The translations under genes and the position numbers were made by a program. DNA of 64,000 nucleotides, taken from the NCBI RefSeq assembly GCF_000143535.2, contig NC_037314.1, positions 2,108,001 through 2,172,000 on the forward strand, written 5' to 3'. Origin of the DNA: Botrytis cinerea B05.10. Its lineage: Eukaryota > Ascomycota > Leotiomycetes > Helotiales > Sclerotiniaceae. Shown here piece after piece: positions 34,095 through 46,600 of this stretch. The notes under the pieces were generated by a model. It ran no database searches. It was not told the origin of the DNA and saw nothing but the letters and a program-made list of their open reading frames with translations. The number at the start of each line of letters is the position of its first letter. The first letter of the stretch is position 1.

Positions 34095-34818
34095 TTAGAT
34101 AGACTTCTTGAAGAGTAACGGGTAGTAAGTCGTCCCCTCAATACCTCGATAATTTGTGTGGGCTGGAAAGCAGACATGATCAAAATTGAGGATCTGCATG
34201 CTATCAAGATATTGGAGATCTATGGGATGAAGAAGAAACTTTGTGGACTCGTTTGAGTATATAAAGACCCGCGAAAGGCTCTTATAAATGGGCAAAACAG
34301 TATCAAGAATTCGAAGAAATTCAGGACTCCTTGGAAACTCGTCATGTTGACCAAAAGAACCCATGGAATTTAGACGAAAAGCAACTCTCAAAAACAAACA
34401 CAGGATTAATAATCAATTTACCTGCCTGGCCATGTATCTTCACACCAATCCCAAAGAATTCAAAGCCAGATACTGAGTACAGTATAGATGGGTGTATCTC
34501 TTCGCAAGTCACCTCACACAACGTCAATCATATTCCATTTTGGATTATTCCCAGTAGTAGGCTAGCTAGAAATAGCTTACTGACTCAAATCGACAATCAC
34601 AATTTTTCGTGAGTACATAGGGTGCGGTTAAATTCCTCACCAGAAATTATACTACCAATGCTACAAAGAGGGATAAGCAAATCTGAAGCTAGCTTGCTAG
34701 ACTGTAATAATTTGGATATCGAAGGATGCCTCCGAGTCGAAGAATCATCGACAGAAAATGTAGCGCCTTTGTGAATAACAGGTCTCGAAGATCGAGCAGG
34801 CAGCTCCTGTAACATCAT
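34095..34818 (-). pseudogene. Possible decayed gene of unknown family
   Basis: On the minus strand, ATG 34818 opens 73 residues (LPARSSRPVIHKGATFSV, SDLLIPLCSIGSIISGEEF). After a stop, another frame reads KIVIVDLSQ. Further on, EEIHPSILYSVSGFEFFGIG and GVKIHGQAG can be spliced with a GTAAAT...CAAG intron to SPEFLRILDTVLPIYKSLSR, ending at 34095. The pieces look coding, but I found no splice pattern that joins the first to the rest without stops, so decay is likely. I do not recognise the family. Confidence 0.3.
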
Positions 34819-34899
34819 TATAAGATATCTCTACAATCAAAAATTTAATATAAATTATCTTATTAAATTCTGGATAGTAACTATTACCAGAAGCTTCTA

Positions 34900-36549
34900 T
34901 CATTCTTCAAATACTGCTAAATATGAGGAACTTGCAGAGCGGCAAACAGTATCACTCCAAGTCTTCACATGGATCCAAAAACTATTTTCACAGACATCCT
35001 GGCCTATTTTTTCCACCACTGTTTGTAGCCTGATATTGCGCTCTCCACTGATATCAAAAGAGTTCACCCCAGCCCAAACACGAAATTTTGTCCAATCACA
35101 ATTCTGCTGCTCTAGCCTATCTGTGAGGTCATATCTCGTAGAGTAGCCGCGACGATTGTCCTTCTCCCCAGCCCACACTTTCATCTCTTGGTTTACTGTG
35201 TTGCCACTGAAGACACCCTTTTTATCTTTGGGGTACGCAATCCATGTTGCCATAGCACGGTGAAGTTTTGTATTGCCGATAGGATCGATGTGGATCTCAA
35301 AGCTACTTTTGGTAATATTATGCGCGGATACAGTGAGTCCAATATCGGTGCCAGTCTCAATGTAAAAACCCCGGATCCAGACGACAATTTCAGGAGGGGA
35401 TTCAAAAGCTCGTTTGAACTTTATGGTCCACTTGAAGTCGGATAACGGTTCTCTCTCAGTCTGATATCCGGCAGTGTCAAACATGCCGGTCCGAAAGTCC
35501 GACGTCTTTGGATCGTCGATCTTGAACCATGTTGCTCCAGCGGAGAGTAAGCCGTCAGAGCCATCCCAAGTTTCAGTCTGTATATTGAAGCTTTGAGAGG
35601 TGACGCAAGCTGCAGTGGCTTTGACTCGAAGAGGAACTTTGAAATCCATGTCGAACTGCACCAACCCAACAGCGACAGCCGGGGTAGCAGTGGCCAACTC
35701 GGATGCAAATGGTACGAACGCTGTGTTTTTGGGATCTCGACGATCCCACTTCTTGTAGTTCCAGCTATAGAACACTCCCACTGAGTCGGGAACGGAATGA
35801 GGTGGGTAAATCTGTTGCATGAATGCTTTGTCCTTGAGCGAAATTTCCGAGGGAGGCTTGATGGACACGCCGTTCTTGGTGAGAGCTTTGTCAATGGGAT
35901 AGATCATGATTGAAGAAGAGTCGAAGCTCGAATGATCCGTCTCATATTCCTTCAAAGGTTTTAGAATCTGCTCATCGACCCAGATCTTATCCTTCCCGTG
36001 TTTGTTTTCATAGAACAGATAGACCTGCTCGTCATTCCACTGAATATCGGATAGAGGGCTGGAGTGCTCATGTAAACATCCAAGTACGTGACCGAATTCG
36101 TGCAAGACAGAAGAACGAAAGGTCTTTTTGTCTGGGGACCTGCCAAGAGACATCGTTGGATCGCCAGGTTTGATCGACGTGCAATCTGTGCCGAGGGCAG
36201 AGAAGCCGCCTGCCCCAGGAAAAAATCCTACTCTGATTTGTGCGTCTGAACTGTCGTTGAAGGTGAAACGAATGTTGGCAACGTCCTCCCACTCTCGCGC
36301 AATGTCTTCAACTTTTTTCTTCAAGCTATTCCAATCATTTATGATCATCTTCTTCGGGTCGGGCTTGATAAAGGAGACAGTAAGTTCGTCACCTGGATTC
36401 CAGTAGAATTTGGGGTCAAGAACAAGGTAGTCAAAGCCGCCCGAATCGCGTTTCTCGCCGCTAGGAGGAAGAGGAGTACCACTCTCCGGGCGGAGAATTG
36501 CACACGTGTGGACTTCATGAAGATCGTCGGTGCTGATTGGAATACTCAT
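34900..36549 (-). CDS. Astacin-type metalloprotease with C-terminal H-type lectin repeats
   Basis: A single 549-residue exon. Residues 150-162 read HEFGHVLGCLHEH, the extended zinc site HExxHxxGxxHE of astacins and other metzincins (His150, Glu151, His154, His160). The Met-turn follows as SSIMIYP near residue 214. The C-terminal half has repeats typical of H-type lectin domains: FxxP..V..(F/W) strands such as FESPPEIVVWIRGFYI, SFEIHIDPIG and ATWIAYP, and an earlier copy around FKVPLRVKATAACVTSQSF. This suggests carbohydrate binding next to peptidase activity. The N-terminus (MSIPISTDDLHEVHTCAILR) has no signal peptide, which is unusual for an astacin and implies a cytosolic or unconventionally released enzyme. 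All zinc ligands are intact. Confidence 0.87.
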   Translation of the reverse strand: MSIPISTDDLHEVHTCAILRPESGTPLPPSGEKRDSGGFDYLVLDPKFYWNPGDELTVSFIKPDPKKMIINDWNSLKKKVEDIAREWEDVANIRFTFNDSSDAQIRVGFFPGAGGFSALGTDCTSIKPGDPTMSLGRSPDKKTFRSSVLHEFGHVLGCLHEHSSPLSDIQWNDEQVYLFYENKHGKDKIWVDEQILKPLKEYETDHSSFDSSSIMIYPIDKALTKNGVSIKPPSEISLKDKAFMQQIYPPHSVPDSVGVFYSWNYKKWDRRDPKNTAFVPFASELATATPAVAVGLVQFDMDFKVPLRVKATAACVTSQSFNIQTETWDGSDGLLSAGATWFKIDDPKTSDFRTGMFDTAGYQTEREPLSDFKWTIKFKRAFESPPEIVVWIRGFYIETGTDIGLTVSAHNITKSSFEIHIDPIGNTKLHRAMATWIAYPKDKKGVFSGNTVNQEMKVWAGEKDNRRGYSTRYDLTDRLEQQNCDWTKFRVWAGVNSFDISGERNIRLQTVVEKIGQDVCENSFWIHVKTWSDTVCRSASSSYLAVFEE

Positions 36550-37486
36550 AGTGACGGTATGGATTTCTTGGAAACAAAGTAGACGACTGCACAGATAAAG
36601 ACAACACAGCTCAGATACAAGACGCTCACAGATAATGATTTATATCTATTGGATCATAGTGAAGGTCAAGATGAGCGAGACTTAGGTATAACTGTCCACG
36701 GAGTGTCAAGGGCAGAGAGCTGCCGGTACGCTCTCAATAGAGCAAGAATTTCGATGCCGATTGCAAGTCACGTCGTCCCTTGTATCTAGCCAACCTATCA
36801 CGACAACCTCCTCCCATTTCCCCAAGCCGTCAAAGTCTGGGATTTACCGAAGAGGTAATTGCACCGTGCACTAGCACTGTAGCGGTCGTTTCCTCAACTT
36901 TGAGCTCTTGTTAATGCCGGCCCAACCTGGATCTACTGGATGCAAAGAAGGTTTTGTCCACATGTATCAAGATCACTACGACTTTTCAAGCTTGTGGCTA
37001 GCTGAAGACTGGATGGGGTTACAGTGTATCAATTGACTCTCATACGAATGTCCTCACCACATGCTCACTTACAGCCGAACCCCACACGTCTCAGTTGAAA
37101 GTGGAGCCACTGCAGGCCCCTTCAGCCGGACCCCTTACGTCTCAGCTGAAAGTGGAGCCGCCGCAGACTAATCTATAGCTATTCGCCAGGCTCGATCTCG
37201 ACAGCTCTATCGCAGCCAGCTATGTTTGCGTGCACTCGCCGTATTGGGATGCGATGTCACCGCCTTAGTCGCCGTGGCGTTTCTTCAGTATCTTTTGAGC
37301 AAGCTGATGTCGTGCAAATTACCGGCGTGAGGCGCGAACTGCTGGAGTTACCCCAAGTACGCGGCCGAACTCTATTTGGATTTTCTTTTTCCTTTAAAAA
37401 GAGACCTCAAGCCTGCTGGTTTGGTCTCTCTCTCAGAAATCAATCAGATCAGAATCAGCAGAAAACACTTCACTCGGTCTGTCATC
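36550..37486. promoter_or_regulatory. Spacer between divergent genes with a tandem duplication
   Basis: The astacin gene and the gene at 37487 point away from each other, so both promoters lie here. A 51-bp tandem duplication is at 37072-37168 (listed separately). Nothing else was recognised. Confidence 0.5.
37072..37168. repeat. 51-bp imperfect tandem duplication
   Basis: CAGCCG(A/G)ACCCC at 37072 recurs exactly 51 bases later at 37123. Both copies continue with ACGTCTCAG(T/C)TGAAAGTGG and AGCC(A/G)C(T/C)GCAG. Differences are mostly transitions. It lies 320-415 bases before the start of the five-exon gene and could duplicate a transcription-factor site. Confidence 0.75.
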
Positions 37487-38735
37487 ATGGGTATCCCCTA
37501 CTTGTTCGAAGATAATGAAAAAACCTTCCAGACTCAGGAATGGTGTTTCCTTCTATCCCAGTCTGCAGACGTCTACAAGAATTGTGTTGTCAAGACAATC
37601 ACACACGTCAAGAACCTCCGCTCCAAGGTCGTTCACGAGTACCTTCAGGCAATCATCGAAGACGTGGACACTGGTAACCGCACCCGCCTCATTGCTGAAC
37701 GCCAGACCAAACAAGACCAGGTCATCCTTGGCAGATGGGCCTCTAAGAAGTCCTTCGAACTGCTAAGTAGTAGTAGCAGCAGCAGCAGCAGCCCTTCGGG
37801 GGATCTTCCTCTGCCACTGTTCAGCATCACATTCGACTCTCCTAGCTTCAAAGTCTTGGACCTGGCTGGAATCCTGGCTAAAACCACCGAAATAGGTGGA
37901 AGCTACAACTTGTTGACAAAGAACTGCTACTGGTTTGCATACACTGCGTACACAGCTCTCAAACTGAAATTCAACGGCCTCGAAGAGCATTGGCACTTTT
38001 GGAAGTGGAGAGGTAGCCTCATTCTTTTCAAAGGGAAAGCTGGGGTAAGTTTTACATATCTAACGAAGTAACTGAATGATATTGACCCCATATACACAGG
38101 GCAAGGCCGGTGAATTCCAGGTAGAAATAGACAGTAGAATGAGGTGGGCTCCCGGCAAGCCTACACCTACCTGGGAATTCCTGGATGAGTTCTACAAGAG
38201 CGTTATTCGTTTAGAAGCAGATAGTAGCGAAGAAGCCGAGGATATCATCGAGGTGACTCCGATTTCCACCCCCTAGCAGTATTTCAATGATCTAACGCGT
38301 GCAGGAAAATCTGACGACCTACATCATGAGTGACATGGATAAAAGCAAAACCTTGGGTGCTATGCAGTACGCGGATTTCCCACAAAATCTGGTATGACAC
38401 ACAAGTATCTTGAAGCTGTCCAGTCAGACTACTAATTAATATCTTACAGTCTTCTGACCTCGGCTTGGATGAAGCGTACGAGGAAGCCAAACAACTTAGC
38501 GGAATTTCTGAGTATATCAAAGTCTACAACGACTACAAAGAGAACGAACGGGTAAGTTCGAAATGTTCATATACGTACTTGAGTGATGCTGAATCAGTTA
38601 CAGGTTCAAGAACCCGATAATTACGAAGTCCTCACTCCTGAGGGCTTCCAAGCCCTGGAGCTGACTCCAGAAGATACAGAGAAGCTCGAATATTCTGTTA
38701 AAGCTATGGTTGGGCAAATTCTGGCTGAGTACTAG
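37487..38735 (+). CDS. Five-exon hypothetical protein with a poly-Ser tract
   Basis: Exons 37487-38044, 38100-38252, 38305-38391, 38450-38551 and 38604-38735 join in frame to 343 residues, all with GT-AG introns. The start MGIPYLFEDNEK is chosen because it is the first ATG, in a good context (tcatcATGG). Visible features are a Ser-rich run (about ten residues near 95-105, encoded by AGT/AGC repeats) and a segment YNLLTKNCYWFAYTAY, where an Asn-Cys pair beside aromatic residues recalls the active-site helix of papain-fold families but is not diagnostic. A Glu/Asp-rich helical C-terminal third starts around LGLDEAYEEAKQL. No known domain is assigned. The short exons are well supported by consistent phases. 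Confidence 0.75.
37768..37794 (+). repeat. AGT/AGC microsatellite inside coding sequence
   Basis: A run of AGT then AGC trinucleotides encodes the poly-Ser tract of the gene at 37487. It is length-variable in principle without breaking the frame. Confidence 0.8.
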
Positions 38736-41700
38736 ACGGCTTGGTCTCATTGTGGAGATAGCACATTTGTCGGTCGAAGCTATAGCCTGCACAGAAAAAG
38801 TTAGGATTAGGTTTAGGGGTAGCGAGTCGGAGGCGAGCTACGTGCTGGGGACTGCTTTCGTAAACACAGTAATGAAGAAGAGCAAGATTTCTACTCCATA
38901 TGCCCGACTGCACCCGACCTCAAGTCCACTTACTCGCTTGTTCATTGGTCGCTTAGTTGAAGCTTCACCTCCTCCCAGTCTATACCATAATACCACCGAC
39001 CGTTTTCGGATCGAGCATCGAATTCTACCATCAATAATGAAGTTCTTCTGTATCAATACCATATTAAAGCTCTTAGAATGTTCTGAAAACTGATAGTACT
39101 AGATCATAATCTAGGCCCTAGATATCTCCATATAGACCATCTACCTCCGCGATGAATCATCAACGAAAATGCTCTTACGCCCCCAGAATACTTAGTACAT
39201 CAGATACACAGGTACATAAAAGTAAGCAGATCTTCGTAAATAAATTTATACTTGCAAAATATCGACTAAAATATCACATAAGCATCCCAAGACCCAATCA
39301 AAGCCCCACCATTTCTCCATCCATCTTACCTCATCCAATCAAATTATAATAATCATCGTAATTCATTTTCAAGACAGATAATTTCAGGTTCCTGGATTGA
39401 GGGATTGCTCAAGGGCTTATCATATATAGTACTAGTGCCGAAATTCTGGGAATCGGAGCCGGACTAATTGGTTCCTCCATTGGTATTTGTGTGAGATAGC
39501 GCGATTGATTCGTGAATGATTTGGAATAAGCCTAATATTCCACGTGGAAATTTGAGACAAAATTGTCAAGAAGAAATAGCACCAACTATGGTGGCGTGCT
39601 TGGACTTTGTTTGATTTGTAGAAAGAGAATTAGTTCAGCCTTGATCGTGATGTGGGGCGATGGATTTCCATCACCAACAAGTTGGGATCGGAACCGCTAG
39701 CCCGGGTACAAACTTCGTACCCGAGGCGCTCGGTATGTCTACAGTTAGAAATGAAGACATAAATTAACATGATATGTTTCTAAACCGGCCGTTGAATCGT
39801 TGTCAGCTATTCCAAATATCAAGAGTGACTGATGAAGAGATGGAGGCGCAGGTTATTTCACCCCATAGTAATGTTGTCCTTCATATTAATACGAAGATTT
39901 AACTTTCAACTATCCTACCAATTGTATTAATAGCATGTTAGTTGGAAACGATTATTTAAATGCATGAAAGATTGTCTTGAATGAGCACCGCCAAACTCTG
40001 GCCTACTAGGCTATAATTTTCCTAAGTAATAGCGAGGAGCATACAAAGATCCCCCGTTCGTCATTCTAAACGGCGCTATTTGCGTAGTATTAAGGATAGG
40101 TAGCATCTCTGCGAGCTCAGTTATAAGAAGAGACAACATGCAAACTGCAGTCGGCCAAGACTAAACAAAACGGATATGCCTAGGAATGACAACGTTGAGG
40201 TTAAAAAAAACAGGTGCGTGTAGGATGTTGATCCACCTTTGAACTCTCCCACATTCACTCATGTGTAGAGAGGAAGCAAAAATAAGTGTTTCATGTTGTT
40301 GGATTGCCGTTATCAAGAAATCGCATGATTCAAATACAAAGGCACGTCATTTGAGGGGGAAAGCAACGTAGTACTTCGCTTTTCCTACAAGGAAATAGTA
40401 TCTTCTAATTCCCTAGCTTTGGAACCCCAAGATTGAGAGAGGATCCGGAATGTCATCCTTTTGAATCCTCCATATTCAAGCTAGAAGGTTCATTATTGCT
40501 AAGGCCTGGATTTCCATAGAAGCTTGCTAGACGCTTATGTCGGCATTCTTTGAGCAGAAACTGTTACAGATATGGATTGATTGGATGAGTTCTTGGAGCT
40601 CGTGCTTATTTGTGAAAGACACACGTGGGTAATCTACGGGTGATGTACCGTAAGATAATGGATTCGAAATCCAAGAGACCATAGTCAAATTAGCCCTGCA
40701 GGATTGATCGCAAGGCGGAGGGATGAGTGCGACTGTGCTGTTTCGAAGTGAATGGGGTTATCAAGGACCGTTTTACGATGAGTATGTGCAACCGTAGGAG
40801 ATGCTGTGTAATGGAATTTGTGAAGAAGGATTTCAATTTAATTGTATCGTGATAATGACGAATGGTTGACGAAACTCTTGGTGCTACTGGCCTGTTTGAT
40901 GATTGTGTTAACCTTTACAATGAGCAATTGAATTGTGTCGTCTCTTGGCAAGTGTCCTTTTTGGCATGGCATTGAAGGAGAGCGTTCTTGCTAAATTAAA
41001 TGTCAGTACTATGGTGATATTCTGTGCCTCTGGATAAAGGCAGATAACGATTCCTTGGGCAAATCAGTACTTTGCTGTTTTCGGAGTTATTGGTGAGAGG
41101 GAGAAAGTCGGGTAAGCAAATCCATTACACTTACACTCGTGCGGGGTAATCCTGCATACAAAATTATTCCATTTTGTTTCAGCTCAATCATTTTGTCTTA
41201 CGCAGAAATTTTCACTGAATTTCCTAACCTTTCCAAGTTCAACTAGAACGGATTGTGTTGAATACTACCTTCCCAATATTGAGGCTTAGCTCATCAAGGT
41301 AACATCGAGGGGAATGTGCCAACGGGGGTTGATGCCTTGATCGTAACCACGGCTTGAGAAGGATTTGATCTCCAAGTAGAAATCCGAATGCACATTGCGC
41401 AGGACAAAGGAACATGTAGATTAGAATTCGCACATTTCCTGTGTATTCTGTGTCCCATGTAGGGTAGGCAACTAGCCAATGGCCTAGGGCTTGCCGTGTG
41501 TGAAGAAAGAAAGGATAATCTAAATATACCTCAGTGGGTTATCTAGATTAAGTAAGCAGAAGAAACAGCGATGATGTGGCGCAGACTCGATAGTTACTGG
41601 AATTGTACATGGTACGGACGGCAATGCATAAGTCAGACTCGTCAGCCAACCACAACTGTATATCTTGGCTAAATATGAAAGCTGCAGGACCAGCAGGTAC

Positions 41701-43693
41701 ATTATTATCATGTACAGGATGTATGAACTCGGCATATACTTATTGACTTGGCTGTATACGAAGGAATGGAGGTTTTGTTGTTTGTCGTTTGGCCAGGCCT
41801 ATTTGTTTGTGATGTGTATAGATGTGCCTCGTCCATTCATTGTGTTGCCTCAGCTTTAGTCCTATCAATTGTCTCTTCGCATTCCTTGGAGTATTGGACT
41901 GCAGCATGTTGAATCACAACTTATCGACATGTTAGTCTATCCAACAGATTTGGGGTCACAAAGTTCCACTTTGTGAGCTTGGTGGTGTGATCGCCGAAAG
42001 GCAGGAGCCTAGAAAGAGAAATCAGTCCTGTTCGTATTCATTGTCGTCCTGGACACTGTCAAAAAGCCTGGGCTGTGATTGTGGTGGGTGTGGTGTGGGT
42101 GCGGTTGTTGTTGCAACAGTTTGTTAGTGTTGCTATTCTGTTGCTTGCCTCTTGCTCAATGGCGTTAGGTGGGGTACTCGCAGCCGCCCGGGACGGGGAA
42201 TTTTGGAGAAAAAGCGCCACTATCACGTGGGCTACATGCATGTCTGTACCGTACTCTAGCCGATTTGCGTAACAATCACCAAGGCAATAGGCAATATCAA
42301 TTCATTTCTGGTATTGAATCTCATTGGTAGTAAGGACTGTTTACTTAGTCAATACGAAGAATACCCAGATATTGCTGTCGCTGTCGTCATCGCCATCGCC
42401 ATCGCCATCGTCGCCGTTCCCAGATGGTGGAACATGGCGATAGAGTAGAAACATACAATCCAGCAAACTCTCTCCCTTCTCTTCCGCTCGTATAAATCCG
42501 AGAAGGGCATACCAATGCAAAAGGGACTGCAATTAGAATAAGTGAGGACTGAAATGGGTAGAGCGAACTCGTCACACATGGAACTATCCACTCTTAATTT
42601 ATTTCAACTGCCGCTAAGTTACCAGTGCACACCGCGCACAGCACAACCACGTTTTTCTCCACTGCATGCTGATACCGATTGCACATCTCATTTGGAAACC
42701 TTGAATATTGAAATTTCTTTCTTTGCTACCTAATATCTCTTCATCAATTGCCCTCTACTTGTCAGTAGCATCATCAGCTCCGGCGATGAAGATCTGGGGG
42801 AAGTCTCCGAATCCCCGAATGCCGGAACGAACAAACTCCTTTTGAACACAACTTCACGCGGCTTCTTGCATTTGTGTACAGATCCCTTACCTCCTTCAGA
42901 CCATGTCCCATCCATCCCATTCTTTATGCAAACTACTCGTCAATGTCATCCTTGCTAGATAAGCATCTTCAAATACTGTATACAATCACGTCACTAGCAT
43001 CTAAATTTAGCGCAGTGCCTCGGTCACGAACATGTTTATGCGCCTATCCGTCGTTGTGGGAGTCTTTGGAGTTCTCGGGGACGACCCTTGCCGCTACTGT
43101 AAAATTCCAGATCCCCGCAATCAAGTTCAGTAAGTGGATGTCTCCCTGAGATTTGCCACAAGGAAGTCAACTCCACTCTTCCTTCTGTTGCATGAATCGA
43201 AAGTAGAGCCTATCCCTTATTTGTTATGAAAGCTGTTGGTATTTTGCGTTTGTCATGGGCGGCGCTTGTAACTCGAAGGAATCTGGCCTTTGGAATCCAG
43301 TACCACGAGGTCGGCGTGGATGTACTATCCGGCATGCATGTTGTTGATCTGTTAACCACGCGAGTTTTGTGATATATCGTCAAGCGGTGCACTAGCAGGC
43401 TATCTTTAATATATTCTCTGAGCTAGATCTTTAACTCTGAGATGAGCCCCATTGCTACAAGTGGATGCGAAGTTCATTCCCATCAAACGTTTGTAGATAT
43501 ACTTTAGGTATCCGAGTGTATCCCTTGTTAGAGGTTTGTGCCAATGTCGTACATATGATTGCGCCGTGTATCAAGTTGTATCGTGCATCATCTCGAAACT
43601 GAAAATCCACCCAAATTCGTTCAATCGATATACGCGGCGGCCTTACATTCGAATTTTGTTTCTGTCACACTTTCCATTGAATACTCTGCGACC
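38736..43693. other. Nearly 5 kb without a supported gene
   Basis: I saw no gene with coherent protein features on either strand. Items noted are a perfect 7-base inverted repeat CGGGTAC/GTACCCG with a 7-base loop at 39703-39723, and a GCCATC-type microsatellite at about 42380-42416. The last part must be the upstream region of the 1001-residue protein starting at 43694. A long 5' leader or a non-coding transcript is possible but not shown. Confidence 0.5.
42380..42416. repeat. GCCATC/GTC microsatellite
   Basis: Repeated CATCGCCATCGCCATCGCCATC units with flanking GTC triplets. It lies in the gene-free region. Confidence 0.75.
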
Positions 43694-46600
43694 ATGCCAT
43701 TCCAAAAGACAGGGTCGCGTTCTAAGCAGATGATCTTTCATCGAGAGAGTAACAGTGCTGATGGTTTCTTCGAATACGATCGTAATACCAGCAATAGGCA
43801 GTCGGAAAGCCTTTTCTGGATATCAGAAAATCCCAAATCCGACAAACCTGCGGTTAGAAGGAATACAGCTATCATGGCACGAAAACCTCCTGAGATCCGG
43901 ATTGATCCCAGCCAAACGGCACAGTCACCACCAAGTCCTTTACATTTCGATTGGGGCTTTAACGATAACTCGGCGAGCGGAAGTATGGGTAAAGGCGTGG
44001 ATGAAAGTGTGGGTGGCCAAGGGAATAAGAATAAGAGTACACCGAACCTAACAAAGGTAGAATCGACACCGATTGGGGATGATGTCGGTTCTTTGTCTCC
44101 AACTATATCCAAGTCCAAAAGCTGCGTTTCATTGAGAAATGCGACTCGTACCTTGCAACCAAGCCCGATAAATGATAGCAATCAGCATCGCAATCGTCAG
44201 CCCCGCTATCATTATTTCCCCCAAACCCTGGCGCCCCCAAAACCGGACTCAGGTGATGCACCATTAGCAACACAAGCGCAGACCTGCAGCAACACTGGCA
44301 TGGTATTTTCAGAAAAAGAAATTCCGCAGCAGGCACAAGGAAACTCAGACTTGAGGTTACATTCTTATAAGAGAGAGGCGCAAGCTACCTCGTCAGATAA
44401 GCTTATGGAAGGGGAAGGGCAAGAGGAAGGATCAAATATTAATCTCTCCCATAATCCAAATACTTCATCGTTGTTTAATCATCTTATTAATGATAACGGG
44501 AATCCAACTCCTACTATTACTAGTATCCCTAGTATTCCTAAAACTCCTTCTGCCACCAAAAAGTTGATACGATCAACCAAATCATACGATAGATTTATTC
44601 TCAGATCAAAGGAAAAATCTTTCTTTCGCTTCCATTCTCACCATAATACCTCTCACCAACACGATCAACGACAGCAGCAACAGCTCAGTCCTAACAAGAA
44701 AGCCATATCGACATCTGCTTCATGTTCGAATCTACAGAAGATGGTCGAGTTTACCGATAACGTCGAACAATTAATTCGAGAAACGGATGAAGCATTCCAA
44801 GCCGCTGGGTTTGCGATAGGTGATGCAAAAGCTGCCACTCGAGGATTTCAGCAATTCGAAAATAGCAAAGCAGCCAAAATAACTGGCATGACTCTTGATG
44901 ATTTGCACAATATGAACGTCAAGAATATCAACAATTCCACCGTTACCCGCCAAAACCGATCAACCTACTCGAGTAAACCTCTCGCACGGACCAATTCAAT
45001 CTCGAAGCGCAATCAAATGCAGAATTCCAACTTTTTGAAAGAACGTCCATCTTCAACCAGTCTTTCGGGAAAATCCCCGGTACCAAAGTCTTCCTTTAAT
45101 TCCAAAGCAAAGAAGTCAATTTCTCCGAAGCAAAAGAAAAATACGGCCTTGGAGAAAGCTTCGAGAAAGAGTCTACCACACCCACATTCAAGTGCAAGAT
45201 GGAACTTGGGAGATGTCACCGCCAGCATGGCGGATGTTTTCAAAGGAAAATTCACCAGGTTGGAAGCCGATGAAATGTTGACTCCGGATAGATTGCAACA
45301 GCTGGAGGAAAAGGCGGAAAAGGCCAAGTTGGACAATGAACGAAAAGCTTCATTGGAAAATGCTCAAAGTGAAGCCGCTCGCAATGCCGACACAGTCAAA
45401 GATGCGGATGCGATTACTTCAGTGGGACATTCCCGGACAATGGATGCGGATAAGAAGCTTGATACGAACATTGTATCGTCAGATAACCCAGAAAGTGTAT
45501 CACCAACTGAACCATTTCATTTGGAACATTTATTGCCTCGCATCAACAATGACAAGGACAAAACACCCACTTCAGCACAGATTCTTGGTCCCTCTTCACC
45601 ACTACCATTTACATCGGCAGATGTATCCGAATCTTCGGAAAACGACCAAAGAAGAGGTCGAAAAGCATTGTCCGATGTATCAAATCCCGATTATGCCGAA
45701 ATCGATGCTATCGAACAAGCCTTTGAAGATTTAAACTTCCCCTCTCCACCCCGCGATTCTCCACATTCTCCACCCAGACTCCCACGAAGTCGTTCCAACA
45801 CAGGAATGACCAGTCTCCTACCCACCATTCCCGAAATCTCTCCCCTGAACATCTTAGCCCCACGAACTCCCGAACGAAGCTTCTCGCAAGATTCGGAATA
45901 TTCCCAAGACTCAAGCACATCTTCTGTAGACTACATTCAATTGCCCTCCACATTATATACTCTTACATCTCCACTTTTCCGCCACGGTCCCATCCGTCTC
46001 GAACATGCCTACCACCGCTCTAATCGCGATTCTCTTTCTGCGCCCGACCTCGAAGAGGCACTCGATTGGACGGCATTCCAGATGGCAATCTCAGGCACAA
46101 TGGACGATGGTACATTGGGCGCTAGCCAAGAAAGCATCTGGGAAGCAGATGAAGCGGAAGTCGATAGTATTTTCGATTGGTGGAGCGGATTCGGATATCC
46201 TGGAATTGGTCGTTTAGTTAAAGAAGCACCTGTGTCTCGACGCAAGAAAGTTAAGTCTCTCGCGGCTGCTGATGCGGAAAAATGTCTTCGGAAAAATAAA
46301 GATGGAAGGGATAATCGCGCGACGACTATCGGACTTGGACTAGGCTTTGGTACTCCCAGTGAAAGCAGTAGTGGCGGACCTAGAACTCCAGAATATCAAG
46401 GAGGGTTATGGATAGAAACGATTCGGGATAGTGCGCCACAAGTAGTGGAGTCCGTGTCTATTCCTACCTTAGGAGCTAGAAGAGATGTGGCGCTCAAAGT
46501 GAATGTTCCAGAGCCGAGAATTGATGACGATGAGGACAATGATTCGTTGCCACCTTCGCCGATTAACTTGGTTAAAATCAAGGATGAATATATTCCCATG

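Noticed and set aside
35421..35894. 157-codon frame overlapping the astacin-lectin gene
   Set aside because: Same strand, shifted frame; it has no domain features while the main frame is complete.
39661..39735. Possible tRNA or tRNA relic around the CGGGTAC/GTACCCG hairpin, with a B-box-like GGTTCCGATCCC on the minus strand
   Set aside because: The B-box deviates at invariant positions, the 7-base loop lacks U33, and no acceptor stem can be formed.
40630..40690. tRNA-Ser-like arm (GATTCGAAATCC)
   Set aside because: Only a T-arm-like dozen bases; no cloverleaf could be completed on either strand.
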